A DNA stretch of 64,000 nt, from positions 74,358 to 138,357 of the forward strand of contig CAWHGA010000054.1 of NCBI GenBank assembly GCA_963828705.1. The letters are read 5' to 3'. The translations under genes and the position numbers were made by a program. Every line of letters starts with the position of its first letter. Positions within the stretch are counted from its first letter, which is position 1. Of this stretch, positions 54,977 to 63,911 are shown piece by piece. Origin of the DNA: CAWDJT01 sp963828705 (lineage in GTDB: Bacteria; Desulfobacterota; Syntrophobacteria; Syntrophobacterales; Syntrophobacteraceae). Below the pieces are notes generated by a model. The model saw nothing but the letters and a program-made list of their open reading frames with translations. It was not told the origin of the DNA and did not search any database.

Positions 54977-55352
54977 GGCAAGCCGATCATATCTGCTGGC
55001 GAGGGCGGCACTTTGCCTCATCAAATCCAAGTTGCAGATAGCGCCGCACAACCTCATCGTCAGAGGGATAACCGGTTGCGTCAGGCGCGGGAAACTGCAG
55101 GCCCTGGCAAATCCACAACACCTCTGGGAACGTATAGAAGATCCGGAGAGCCGTGAATATCGGTGAGATTCTGATTCGCCTGTCAGGAAATGCTCAGTCT
55201 GATGTAATGATATTTCTTACAAAACCCGGATGGGTTAGCCGGAATTGTGGCCTTCTTCCGACTCTTGGGGCCGGTTTGGGTATGGTCGGAAACCTGCAAG
55301 TGTCCATCCGGAACCGGCCGGCGATTTCCAAGTTCAGCGCCGACTGCCACCG
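54977..55352. other. Intergenic region between fumarase and the frd operon
   Basis: About 375 bases. Nothing beyond the frd promoter at its left side is recognised; open frames here lack ribosome-binding sites and family features. Confidence 0.4.
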
Positions 55353-55907
55353 TTAGCGAGCGTAGGTCTTGACCCCCTCGACGTACAGGTCACCACCGTG
55401 GGTGTCATTGACCACAATCACCGGGAAATCCTTGACCTCCAAGCGGCGAATTGCTTCCGGCCCCAATTCCGGATAGGCAATCACTTCCGCCGCAAGTATG
55501 CTTTGCGCCATGAGCGCACCCGCGCCACCGATGGCGGCGAAATAGACCGCCTTGTGCTGTTGCATGGCATCCTTGACGGCCTGGTTGCGCGCACCCTTGC
55601 CGATCATGCCTTTGAGCCCGCGGCTGATGAGTTCCGGGGCATAGGCATCCATCCGGTAGCTGGTGGTAGGTCCCGCAGCACCAATGGGGCGACCCGGCTT
55701 GGCCGGCGACGGCCCGACATAGTAGATAACCTGACCCTGCAGGTCGAACGGCAGGGATTCACCGGTTTCCAAGAGCTGCACCAGACGTTTGTGTGCGGCG
55801 TCACGAGCGGTAAAGATAACCCCGGTCAGGATCACCCGATCGCCGATCTTGAGCTTTTCCACGTCGGCGTTGGTCAGTGGCGTAGTCAGGCGAATGGCTT
55901 CTTCCAT
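55353..55907 (-). CDS. Class I fumarate hydratase, beta (C-terminal) subunit
   Basis: A 184-residue subunit of the two-part, [4Fe-4S] class I fumarase. The core GDRVILTGVIFTARDAAHKR, then GPTTSYRMDAYAPELI, MIGKGARNQAV and FAAIGGAGALMA are characteristic. AAAGGA precedes ATG 55907, 17 bases after the alpha-subunit stop, so both are co-translated. It interconverts fumarate and malate, next to the fumarate-succinate step encoded by the frd operon on the same strand. Complete, with no breaks. Confidence 0.95.
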   Translation of the reverse strand: MEEAIRLTTPLTNADVEKLKIGDRVILTGVIFTARDAAHKRLVQLLETGESLPFDLQGQVIYYVGPSPAKPGRPIGAAGPTTSYRMDAYAPELISRGLKGMIGKGARNQAVKDAMQQHKAVYFAAIGGAGALMAQSILAAEVIAYPELGPEAIRRLEVKDFPVIVVNDTHGGDLYVEGVKTYAR

Positions 55908-55924
55908 GGTTCCGTGTCCTTTCT

Positions 55925-56764
55925 CTACAGTTCCACTTCCTTATGCCGGGCGGAATGGCACTGAATGTTGACGGCAACTGGCAGGCTGGCGATGTGGCAC
56001 ATCATCATGTTGATGTGCACCGCCAGCGAAGTAGTGCGGCCACCCAGGCCCTGCGGACCGATTCCCAGGCGATTGATTTCTTCCAGCCATTCCTTTTCCA
56101 AAAGGTCCAGTTCGGGATCGGGATTGGAACTCCCCAGCGGGCGCAACAAGGCCTTTTTGGCCAGCAGCCCAGCCTGTTCAAAGGTGCCGCCGATCCCCAC
56201 CCCAACGATGGTGGGTGGGCACGGATTAGGCCCGGATTCCTTGACCCGCTGGACCACGAACTCCTTGACCCCCTGCACCCCCACTGCCGGAGTCAGCATG
56301 GTCACCCGGCTCATGTTTTCACTGCCGCCGCCTTTAGGAGCAAAAGTCAGTTTCAGACCATCTCCTTCCACCAGATCGATGTGGATAATGGCCGGGGTGT
56401 TGTCGCCGGTGTTCTGGCGAGTGAAGGGATGGCAGGCGCTCTTGCGCAGATACCCCTCGCTATAGCCGCGGCGCACGCCTTCTTCGATGGCATCACGGAG
56501 CGTACCGCCGACCAGATGCACATCCTGACCCAGTTCGACAAACACCACCGCCAGACCGGTATCCTGGCACATGGGAATCAGCTCCTCGCGAGCGATACGG
56601 GCATTCTCCTGAAGTCGCCGCAGGATATCCCTGCCAGCTGGCGATTCCTCACGTTCCAGGGCGTCTTGAAAACTCTTCAAGACGTCCTCCCCCAGTTCGG
56701 TGTTGGCCCGAATAGCCAGGTCACGAATGGCGTTGGTGATTTCACTCACATGTATTTCGCGCAT
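55925..56764 (-). CDS. Class I fumarate hydratase, alpha (N-terminal) subunit
   Basis: A 279-residue iron-sulfur subunit. The three cluster cysteines are seen in PMCQDTGLAV (about 65), GPNPCPPTIVGVGIGG (about 183) and IQCHSARHKEVEL at the end. RQNTGDNTPAIIH and PKGGGSENMSRVTML are further class I hallmarks. GAAGGAGATG precedes ATG 56764. Forms an operon with the beta subunit. Two-subunit class I fumarases are oxygen-sensitive and usual in strict anaerobes. Confidence 0.96.
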   Translation of the reverse strand: MREIHVSEITNAIRDLAIRANTELGEDVLKSFQDALEREESPAGRDILRRLQENARIAREELIPMCQDTGLAVVFVELGQDVHLVGGTLRDAIEEGVRRGYSEGYLRKSACHPFTRQNTGDNTPAIIHIDLVEGDGLKLTFAPKGGGSENMSRVTMLTPAVGVQGVKEFVVQRVKESGPNPCPPTIVGVGIGGTFEQAGLLAKKALLRPLGSSNPDPELDLLEKEWLEEINRLGIGPQGLGGRTTSLAVHINMMMCHIASLPVAVNIQCHSARHKEVEL

Positions 56765-57690
56765 AACATCTCCTTCCTCAAAGGCCGCAGATCACACCAA
56801 CCGGCCGGTTCTCCGCAAACACCCCAGGCAAAGTTGAACAGACCCGGCAACGATAACCGTGGGCCTCTTTCCCTTCGAAAACCGCTGGTCGAGCAGGGCT
56901 GCTCCAAACAACGCTGAAGATTCTCTCCCGACAAAATGCGGCAGATCCCGACCGGCTGGCCTCGCGAGTAGCAATAGTAGGATGGACTGGAAGAAAGAGG
57001 AAACTCCGGCGAGCGGCAAATGATGTGCCGTACTGTTTTCGACTTCCGAGAAGGCAACGGTTCCGCAACGAGCCTGTCGTCTGTTGGGAGCATGGACCGG
57101 GTCACTCTACTGGGATCAGACACTGCACAGCACGCGAGCGATGGGACCCTATGAACCGATAATCATATTCGCACAAGAGCTCGTGAATCCAGTTCAACGT
57201 AATTCTGGTTATAATATGTTTATTGCTATAGTCAAATGCTTTTGAGATTTTTTGTACGAGCATTTAATTCATGGTTCGACACCCTAACAAGAACCAAATA
57301 TCGGCACACGCTGCGGTCATCCTCCTGTGTAGGGTCTTCGGGAATATGACCCTACACACACTAAGGAATATTTCCTCGCATTTTGCTACCTTGCTGATCC
57401 TGTGCCAGAGCTGATTCCGCCTTGGCGTCTCAATGACAAAAGGGCGAGAGTCCACCTTGTGTCGGCACAAAGAGCTGACTTGCGCCCTGACCGTGCGAAC
57501 CCGAGACATTGCCGGGTGCCCATACCAGCAGCAATGTGTTAAGCTGGAGTCTACTGAAAAGGGCAACCTGCAGACACATTTCAGAGGCCTCTTATAGAGC
57601 GCAGCCCGCATTATGGCTGGCGATAACATGGGCAAGGCTCGGCAGCGACACCAATCCAAGCAGCATGTGGGGAGCAGCAAGGGGACCACG
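56765..57690. other. Long intergenic region, no gene supported
   Basis: About 925 bases between the divergent fumarase operon and the secreted phosphoesterase. A 150-codon minus-strand frame (57264-57713) has no ribosome-binding site or protein-like composition. TATAAT at 57210-57215 in an AT-rich patch is a possible -10. A perfect palindrome lies at 57326-57358. Nothing else recognised. Confidence 0.5.
57326..57358. repeat. Perfect 11-bp palindrome
   Basis: TGTGTAGGGTC (57326-57336) and GACCCTACACA (57348-57358) surround an 11-base loop. No T run on either side, and no gene ends nearby, so it is not a usual terminator. Could be a protein-binding or recombination site; role unknown. Confidence 0.5.
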
Positions 57691-58590
57691 ATGAAACCTG
57701 AAAGACGACTCAAAGTTCAACAGATTGTTGCAGCAATTCTGCTGTTGCTGTTGCTGACCAGCCCGGCCCTGGCGGACCGTTGGAGCTTCGCCGTCATTGC
57801 CGATAATCGATCCGTCTTTGCGTCCTACCGCAACGTGTTACGGCAGATACACAGCATGTCGGTCAACCCAAGTCCCAAGTTCACACCGATCGAACTGGTG
57901 TTGGCTTGCGGCGACCTGGACCCACTGGCCAAAAACCACCAGATCTACAAGGAAGTCTTCACCGATTCGCCTCCCGTTTATCTGCCGGTCAGGGGCAACC
58001 ATGAGCAACCCGACGATGTTGCTTTCATGCTGCAGAGCATCCTGCCGGAATTGGGAGATCGCGTGCATTTCCGTGACCAGCAAGGCATCAACTATTTCTT
58101 CGACTGGAAGCAATGCCGTTTCATCGTGCTCGATGAGTATGCCGGGGAAACCGATCCCCTGCTCAGTCCCGAAGCGCTTAAGTGGCTGGAACAGGCCATT
58201 ATCTCGGCCGCGCATACCGATCACGTGTTCATCGCCTTTCATGACCCGATCGTGGCCAAATCCGGCCAGGACCAAGCTTTCTGGGATTTGTTGCTAAAAC
58301 ACCAGGACAAGGTCCGGACCGTCTTTGTGGGGCACACTCACAGCTACGAACGGCGCCTGATCGGCAAGGGCGACGCCGTCATCACCATGATCAACGCGGG
58401 GAATGCGGGCAAGAGCGTCCACAGCGACAATCATCAGACCATCGTGGAAGTCATGGTGGACGGTCCAACGGTGTTTTACCGAATCGTACAGACCCCGGAC
58501 AGGAAGACATCCTTCAGCGTCACCGAGCAATGGCAGATCAGTGCACCCAGCAAGAAACCAGATGCCGGGCAAGATGCGGTGACCCCGTGA
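57691..58590 (+). CDS. Secreted calcineurin-like phosphoesterase
   Basis: A 299-residue exported enzyme. After a basic start (MKPERRLK) there is a signal helix (IVAAILLLLLLTSPALA). The metallophosphoesterase motifs follow: FAVIADNRS (in place of DxH), LACGDLDPLA, PVRGNHEQ, IAFHDP and VGHTHSYERR. The first metal motif has Asn for the usual His, as in purple-acid-like and some 3',5'-cyclic phosphodiesterase relatives. AAGGGGACC precedes ATG 57691. Likely periplasmic; the substrate is not evident. Confidence 0.88.
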   Translation: MKPERRLKVQQIVAAILLLLLLTSPALADRWSFAVIADNRSVFASYRNVLRQIHSMSVNPSPKFTPIELVLACGDLDPLAKNHQIYKEVFTDSPPVYLPVRGNHEQPDDVAFMLQSILPELGDRVHFRDQQGINYFFDWKQCRFIVLDEYAGETDPLLSPEALKWLEQAIISAAHTDHVFIAFHDPIVAKSGQDQAFWDLLLKHQDKVRTVFVGHTHSYERRLIGKGDAVITMINAGNAGKSVHSDNHQTIVEVMVDGPTVFYRIVQTPDRKTSFSVTEQWQISAPSKKPDAGQDAVTP

Positions 58591-58749
58591 CGGGCAGACG
58601 CGGGGGCACATTGAGTATGGCGTGGGGATGCGCCTGAACGGTTATTAGCCCAATCGAGCGACAAGGTGTTGGGCATCCGGCCATGAACTCAATCCAGCCG
58701 GCGGGTGTCCCTCGTGGCAGTTATGTCGTCTTGGCGGAGGGAGCATGAG

Positions 58750-59094
58750 ATGAAGAAAAACGACTGGAAATTCATCATCAACGGCCTGATGTTTGTGGAC
58801 ATCTGTTCCATCGCCGTGATCGGCCTGATCATGGCGTTCGTTGTGCCACCGGGGAAAGGTTCCGAAGTTTCCAAGTATTTCCTGGGGCTTCATCGGCATC
58901 AATGGGGAGATCTCCACCTCTACCTTTCACTCGCGCTGCTGCTGTTTCTGGTCGTCCACCTGTGGTTCAACTGGACCTGGATCCAAAACAGCACTCGAAG
59001 CTATTTCGGCGAACGCTGGAAGAAAGTCCTGTTGGGCCTGTGTGGCGCCTGGTTCGGGGTGCTGGTGGTGGGATGGATACTGATGAAGCTTTAG
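58750..59094 (+). CDS. DUF4405 family membrane protein
   Basis: A 114-residue protein with three membrane helices (about 10-32, 50-76 and 92-112). HRHQWGDLHLYLSLALL and LFLVVHLWFNWTW place histidines facing each other within the helices, as in the DUF4405 group related to cytochrome-b-like and flavinylation-associated proteins. Heme binding is possible, not shown. GGAGGGAGC precedes ATG 58750. Stands alone, 160 bases after the phosphoesterase. Confidence 0.8.
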   Translation: MKKNDWKFIINGLMFVDICSIAVIGLIMAFVVPPGKGSEVSKYFLGLHRHQWGDLHLYLSLALLLFLVVHLWFNWTWIQNSTRSYFGERWKKVLLGLCGAWFGVLVVGWILMKL

Positions 59095-59294
59095 ACAAAT
59101 CACTGATTGGTTTGGGATCGTTTTGAAAACTGATGCAGCGCGACACAACTGTTGCGCTGCACTTACGTCGCAGGCAGCACTCCTTCATGCATTCATCGCA
59201 TTCCGGTTGAGTGCCCTGCCAAGTTATAACGACCCGTCATTGTTGCTAATAGACCGAACCACTACCGCAACAGAAACGGTCTTGTGACAAGTTC

Positions 59295-60149
59295 TCAGAG
59301 CGGTTTCCCGTACACGGTGTGTTCGAACTCGCCGGGGATTTCATCCAAATCAAACAGTACCGCGTGCAGGTCCTCCGGCGATTGGCCGGGGTTGATGCAA
59401 ACCGTTGGACCCAGGTGCTCGATCCAGGTGCCGCTCACGCTGGGTGCTTCATGGATGTGACCATGCAAGGCCAAACAGGGCTGCAGCCGCTCAATGTAGC
59501 GCCGGATGGCGCGGCTGCCCACATGGGTGCCGTCAGCCATCACATCCAATCCGGTGTTCCAGGGCGGGGCATGGATAACCGCCACCAGCCTGCGGCCACT
59601 CACCGGTTGCGGCAGCCCCTCGAGTTCCTGGGCAATGGCTGAGTGGCTCCGGTAGTGAATCTGCGGGTCCACTGCGACCACCTTGCGCCCCTGACTGCAG
59701 TAGCAGCCCCGCATGGCAGCCGGCACTTGATCATCTGCGTAATCAAGCCGCTCGCTGTCTTTTATCCGAAACGGCGTCGGGTTCACATGCCCATAGCCGA
59801 TGACCTGATAACGCTCATCCAGATCCAGGCGCTTGCCGTTCAGAACCCTGAGCAATCCCTGTTCTTCGAGCTTCATCATGGCCTTATGGCTTTCCGACCA
59901 GTCGGTGTTTCCCAGCAAGGCATAGAATCTCACTGCCGGATGCCGACCGCAGAAGCCCTCAAGGGCCGGCAGCAGAAAGCCAAAGACAAACTCCTCCTGC
60001 TCCACCACGGTATCCGGAAAGTGACCGTGATGCGGCAGCAGGTCTCCCCCCAGAATGACCGTCTGCGCTTGCCTGTCGGCGGCCAGGGCGAACATTTGAT
60101 CATAGAGACGCCGGTGTCCGTGAAGATCAGAGGTGAACAGGGTTTTCAT
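59295..60149 (-). CDS. Calcineurin-like metallophosphoesterase
   Basis: A 284-residue cytosolic phosphoesterase, complete. Motifs: FTSDLHGHRR, LGGDLLPHHG, ALLGNTDW, VIHAPPWNTGLD and ALHGHIHEAP, then CINPGQS. The overall layout is of the group often called Ser/Thr phosphatase-like or icc-related. Start: ATG 60149 is 12 bases after AGGAG; ATG 60161 is also in frame but abuts it. No operon partner. Substrate unknown. It is the third phosphoesterase in the window. Confidence 0.88.
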   Translation of the reverse strand: MKTLFTSDLHGHRRLYDQMFALAADRQAQTVILGGDLLPHHGHFPDTVVEQEEFVFGFLLPALEGFCGRHPAVRFYALLGNTDWSESHKAMMKLEEQGLLRVLNGKRLDLDERYQVIGYGHVNPTPFRIKDSERLDYADDQVPAAMRGCYCSQGRKVVAVDPQIHYRSHSAIAQELEGLPQPVSGRRLVAVIHAPPWNTGLDVMADGTHVGSRAIRRYIERLQPCLALHGHIHEAPSVSGTWIEHLGPTVCINPGQSPEDLHAVLFDLDEIPGEFEHTVYGKPL

Positions 60150-60217
60150 CGGTCGATTCATCTCCTGTTACCAGGGTTAGTGCACGTCCACAGAATAAAA
60201 TGACCAATAAATGAGCC

Positions 60218-60289
60218 GTCACCCCGGCGCAAGCCGGGATCCAGGAAACTTCGCAGATCCCTGGATTCCGGCGAACGCCGGAATCCAGG
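60218..60289. repeat. REP-like palindromic pair, copy 6
   Basis: GTCACCCCGGCGCAAGCCGGG-ATCCAGG (60218-60245) and CTGGATTCCGGCGAACGCCGG-AATCCAGG (60261-60289), two hairpin units of the dispersed family in tandem. Confidence 0.75.
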
Positions 60290-60359
60290 AAGGTCTGTGA
60301 CTCAGGCAGCCCCAGGAGAAAAACGCAACATCTCATCCTTAACGGGTATAAATGAAGTC

Positions 60360-60407
60360 GAACCAGCTGAACGGGTCAATAGATACGATCTAGCGAGACA
60401 TGACCCC
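60360..60407 (+). repeat. 48-base dispersed repeat, left copy
   Basis: GAACCAGCTGAACGGGTCAA...ACATGACCCC; aligns without gaps, at roughly three-quarters identity by eye, to 62135-62182. Sequences ending in GACCTGACCCC are often found near small transposon ends, but no transposase is adjacent. Confidence 0.45.
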
Positions 60408-60697
60408 AATCCCTTTCAACTAAATCCTGGCGTGCTTGAGTGATGAGAAATGCTCGCTGAACTTGACGCTAAGTGACTCTTGCATATGGCATCCTCCTCT
60501 TGGGTGCACAATTGATCAAGGTAGCTTGCCATACTCGGAGACTAATGTCCCGTACTGTTACGTGCGATTGCCCTGACACATAATCACTAATATTGACGCT
60601 GCCCGGGAGATGTGCTAGGCGAAAACTCAGAGCAGTGGGTTTTCATTGAGCAGTACCATACCATTTCCGACCAACCAAACAACAGGAGGGAACCGTT

Positions 60698-61108
60698 ATG
60701 AAACCGATGCGTTTGATGGTATCCGTGTTTGTCGTCGTCGTCCTCGTCCTCCCAGCCATGGTTTTGGCGGCAGGGGCCGATATCCTCCCCTTCCCCGTCA
60801 CCTTGGGTGGCCAGAAGGCAGTCATCGAGAAACCTGACGCCGTGTTTGCCAAGATTGCCCAGCCGGTGGCCGCCAGTGCTGAACTTGCTGTTGAAACCAA
60901 TGAGAGTATGATCATCGTCAATATCTTCGACTGCGACGCCGCTGGGAACGCCAAACAAGATGCCCAACCCCTCATCGTCCTCATGCAGGGCACCAAGAAG
61001 AGCCCGATCAATAAGACCATGGACGGGAAGGCCCCGGCTCCCGGGCACCACGTCATGAACATTGTGGCTGGAGGTGCAACTGCCCGGGTCTTCTTCACCG
61101 TTAAGTAA
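60698..61108 (+). CDS. Secreted hypothetical protein
   Basis: A 136-residue protein with a signal peptide (MRLMVSVFVVVVLVLPAMVL, cleavage near VLAAGA). The mature part is about 110 residues, mainly beta strands (AVETNESMIIVNIF, HHVMNIVAGGATARVFFTVK). It has one internal Cys and no membrane anchor. AGGAGGG precedes ATG 60698, and a good terminator follows, so it is an independent unit. Fold resembles a small beta-sandwich; no family recognised. Confidence 0.7.
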   Translation: MKPMRLMVSVFVVVVLVLPAMVLAAGADILPFPVTLGGQKAVIEKPDAVFAKIAQPVAASAELAVETNESMIIVNIFDCDAAGNAKQDAQPLIVLMQGTKKSPINKTMDGKAPAPGHHVMNIVAGGATARVFFTVK

Positions 61109-61480
61109 AAACAGGCTGCGGCGGGTATGAACATGGGCATCGGACCCATTAACCCGGTGGTTAGGACTCTGTTCCCTTGGATGTCTTGCACACACCTGCA
61201 ACAGAAGGGATTCTCGAGGAGGCTTTAGGAGTATAGCCTCCTCTTCCCATTTTCAGACAGCAGGGACGCAGTTGCGCCTATTCGTTTGTCGAAACTGGAA
61301 CTCCCGGCGCTCATTTCGCTGTCTGATCCATCCATGAAGGAGTTGCCATACCAAAGGGTTTGGTCATCTGATGAACGAAGTTTGAGACACCGTCACACCA
61401 TGGGCAGGTGGATCTCCGGCCTTGTCCACGGCCAAGATGGTACTTATCGGGATGAGATTTCATGGTGAAGGGAGCATCTT
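61109..61480. other. Intergenic region with terminator
   Basis: 372 bases, with a rho-independent terminator at 61216-61243. Otherwise nothing recognised. Confidence 0.4.
61216..61243 (+). terminator. Rho-independent terminator after the secreted protein
   Basis: GAGGAGGCT (61216-61224) and AGCCTCCTC (61235-61243) pair around a 10-base loop, followed by TTCCCATTTT. Confidence 0.7.
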
Positions 61481-62027
61481 ATGATCATGTATGTCTTCGA
61501 CAGAAGGTGGCCCAGCTATTACGCGCCCTCCACGCTTCACAGTAGTCAGGACCGCGTTGACTACTTTACGGTTGCTCCCGGAACGACCATTCCAACAATC
61601 TTGCGCATTGTCATCAGCCGTTCTCAGGGGCCAGGATCCATTTGGCTGCTCCGGCTTTGTGCCCATGGAGACGCGGGATACATGGAGTTGGGGGAGGGTC
61701 TTACGGTGAATACGGCATTGCGTTTCAAGTCCCTGCGAGGGTTCTTCACTCAGGGAGGTCCGGGGATCGAAATCCACGCCTGTGGGGTAGCAAGCGATGT
61801 TGCTCTGAAGCCCGGCAAGAAGGGCAAAGATGAGGTAGGAGCGCGGGGGGACCATCGAAGATCTCGGTACCGGGAAGGGCTATAGCCTGCTGTGGACGCT
61901 CGCCAGTGCCGCAGGCGTGAATGTCAGAGGCGCCGTTCATGTGCAAGACGCAGACAGCAAGTTCCAATGGGAAGGACCAACAATGGTGGTGGAACCCACG
62001 GGATCGGCTCAAGTCGGAGGCGCCTGA
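61481..62027 (+). CDS. DUF4347-like (caspase-fold candidate) protein, frameshifted
   Basis: About 181 residues after one base is removed from GGGGGG (61845-61850); the second frame then continues TIEDLGTGKGYSLLWTLASA to TGA 62025-62027. The stretch IWLLRLCAHGDAGYMELGEG, a following helix, and GIEIHACGVASD have the His and Cys of a caspase-like dyad, in the hydrophobic-strand context seen in DUF4347 and related putative peptidases. AAGGGAGC precedes ATG 61481. No partner gene suggests its target. The dyad is inferred from motif shape only. Confidence 0.6.
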
Positions 62028-62134
62028 ACCGATTGCCTGGCCCCTACGGCTGATATGCCGCCTGGTGATTGTACGCAGGATCGGGCTCACCCATTAAAAG
62101 GCCGAGGTCTTGCGTTTATGAATTAAGCGGAGCT

Positions 62135-62182
62135 GAACCAGCTTAACAGGGCAATAGATGCGACATTTCACGACCTGACCCC
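62135..62182 (+). repeat. 48-base dispersed repeat, right copy
   Basis: GAACCAGCTTAACAGGGCAA...CGACCTGACCCC, the partner of 60360-60407 in direct orientation. Its end overlaps the first codons of the toxin remnant. Confidence 0.45.
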
Positions 62183-62297
62183 TCTTCAGAAGTTGGCACA
62201 GGTCTACTTGAGTTTCAGTGATGCGGGCATGGCGAAAGCGCTGAGTGCAGGCGAATTGGAGGAGGTGAATTACAATGGCGAAGAAGTATCAGAGTGA
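62175..62297 (+). pseudogene. C-terminal remnant of a RelE/HigB-type toxin
   Basis: The frame LTPLQKLAQVYLSFSDAG, then AGELEEVNY and a stop at 62295-62297, resembles the C-termini of RelE/HigB-like toxins (LTxxELKALxxLAKxxLxL... then AGELEEV). The upstream part of the toxin is missing, replaced by the 48-base repeat. It overlaps the antitoxin start by 23 bases, as in intact pairs. Confidence 0.55.
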
Positions 62298-62409
62298 AGC
62301 CTTGGAAGCGCTGCACGAAACGGCGACCGGGCTGCATCGCCTTGGACTGATCGACACAAAGACGATGCGCGATTTCGATGCCTCGTGCCTGACGAGCGTG
62401 AAACCCTGA
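62275..62409 (+). pseudogene. N-terminal remnant of an XRE/HigA-type antitoxin
   Basis: ATG 62275 follows GGAGGAGG and encodes AKKYQSEALEALHETATGLH, then LGLIDTKTMRDFDASCLT. This is the start of HigA-like antitoxins that pair with the toxin above. The helix-turn-helix that should come next is absent: after about 62391 the sequence belongs to a transposase in another frame, and the antitoxin frame ends at TGA 62407-62409. Confidence 0.65.
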
Positions 62410-63911
62410 TCCGCTCCATGGCTCGTTTCTCCGAGAAGGTGCTCCTGGTGCTTTCCGGCAAAAGCGAGGTCACCGCCGAGACCAGGACCATCGGTCCGGC
62501 GCTGATCTTCGAGCGGCTCTGGCAGGAACTGGACATTGCGCGCGTGATTCGGGATCTGTTGAGCGGACGGCTTTTTGGCTTCGATGTGGAACGGGCCATT
62601 TTTCTCACTGTGCTCCATCGCCTCATGGTGTCCGGTTCCGACCGCTCGTGTGAGACCTGGCGAAGGGATCAGGTGATCAAAGGTGTGGAAAACCTCGAAC
62701 TCCATCAGTTGTATCGCGCCATGGGTTTTCTTGGGGAGGAGCTCTTGGACCAAAACGATGCCACCCCCTTTTCCCCCCGCTGCACCAAGGATCTTATCGA
62801 AGAGCGGATGTTCGCCCAACAACGCCATCTGTTCAGCGGGTTGGATCTGGTGTTTTTCGATACCACCTCCATCTATTTCGAAGGCAATGGCGGTACAACC
62901 CTGGGGCAACGGGGCTTCAGCAAGGACCATCGGCCGGATCTCAAGCAAATGGTGGTGGGCGCGATCCTCGATGATCGTGGGCGACCCATTTGTTGTGAGA
63001 TGTGGCCGGGAAACACCGCCGATGTGAAAACCCTGATCCCGGTTGTGGAAAGGATCCGCCAACGCTTCGGCATTGCCAGGTTCTGCGTGGTGGCTGATCG
63101 CGGCATGATCAGCACCGCGACGCTGCAAGCCCTGGAAGACCCGGCTACGGGGATTCCATACATCATCGGTACGCGCATGCGACGAAGCAACGAGGTCCAT
63201 CACGAGGTGCTCTCCCGTCCCGGGGCTTACCGCGAGGTCTATCCCGACGGCCAGTCCACCAAGGACCCTTCGCCCCTCAAGGTCAAGGAGGTCTGGGTCG
63301 AGGACCGACGCTACATCGTTTGCCTCAATCCCAGACAGGCTCGCAAGGACGCTGCCGATCGGGAGGCGATTCTGGCTTCCCTGGAACAACAACTGCGCCA
63401 GGGGGCGAAGAAACTGGTAGGCAACAAGGGTTACCAGCGTTACCTCAAGATGGCCAAGGATTCGGTCTCCATCGATTACCTCAAAGCCGAGAAGGAGGCT
63501 CGCTTTGACGGCAAGTGGGTGCTTCGCACCAACACCAAGCTTTCCGCCGAGAAGGTGGCTCTCAAGTACAAGGAGCTCTGGCAAGTGGAGCAGGTCTTTC
63601 GCGACGCCAAATCGCTGTTGCAGACCCGACCGGTCTATCATCATCGCGACGACACCATCCGTGGGCATGTGTTCTGCAGCTTCCTGGCGCTGGTTCTCAA
63701 AAAGGAACTCTACCGCAGGCTCGAAGCCCACCAGGAGGTCTTCGAATGGGCGCACATCCAGCAAGATCTCAGTGCGCTTCAGGAGACCATCATCGAAGAG
63801 GGCGGCGCCCGCCTGGCGGTGCGCAGTCAATGTCAGCGGACCTGCGGCAAGGTCTTTCAGGCGGTCGGGGTCGCCGTGCCCCCCACCATTCGCGAGTTAC
63901 CCCCTGCGTAA
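62385..63911 (+). pseudogene. IS1634-type (IS4-like) transposase, 5'-truncated
   Basis: About 500 residues of a DDE transposase. FFDTTSIYFEGNG carries the first aspartate, CVVADRGMIS the second, and WQVEQVFRDAKSLL the glutamate (YREKxxxE-like region). GKWVLRTNT and FLALVLKKEL are further IS1634/IS4 features. Intact members have some 60 more N-terminal residues; here homology begins around ERETLIRSMARF and runs directly into the antitoxin remnant at about 62392. There is no ribosome-binding site for GTG 62385, so it is probably not expressed from its own start. No inverted repeats were found at either side. A 513-codon minus-strand frame over it is a shadow. Confidence 0.75.

Larger units (their letters stand above)
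60150..60697. other. Intergenic region with repeats
   Basis: 548 bases, holding the REP pair (60218-60289) and one member of a 48-base repeat (60360-60407) whose partner is at 62135-62182. No gene is supported. Confidence 0.5.

Noticed and set aside
62289..63830. 513-codon open frame on the minus strand over the transposase
   Set aside because: It is antisense to a clear DDE transposase, with no ribosome-binding site and no recognisable protein features. High-GC codon use in the real gene opens the opposite frame.
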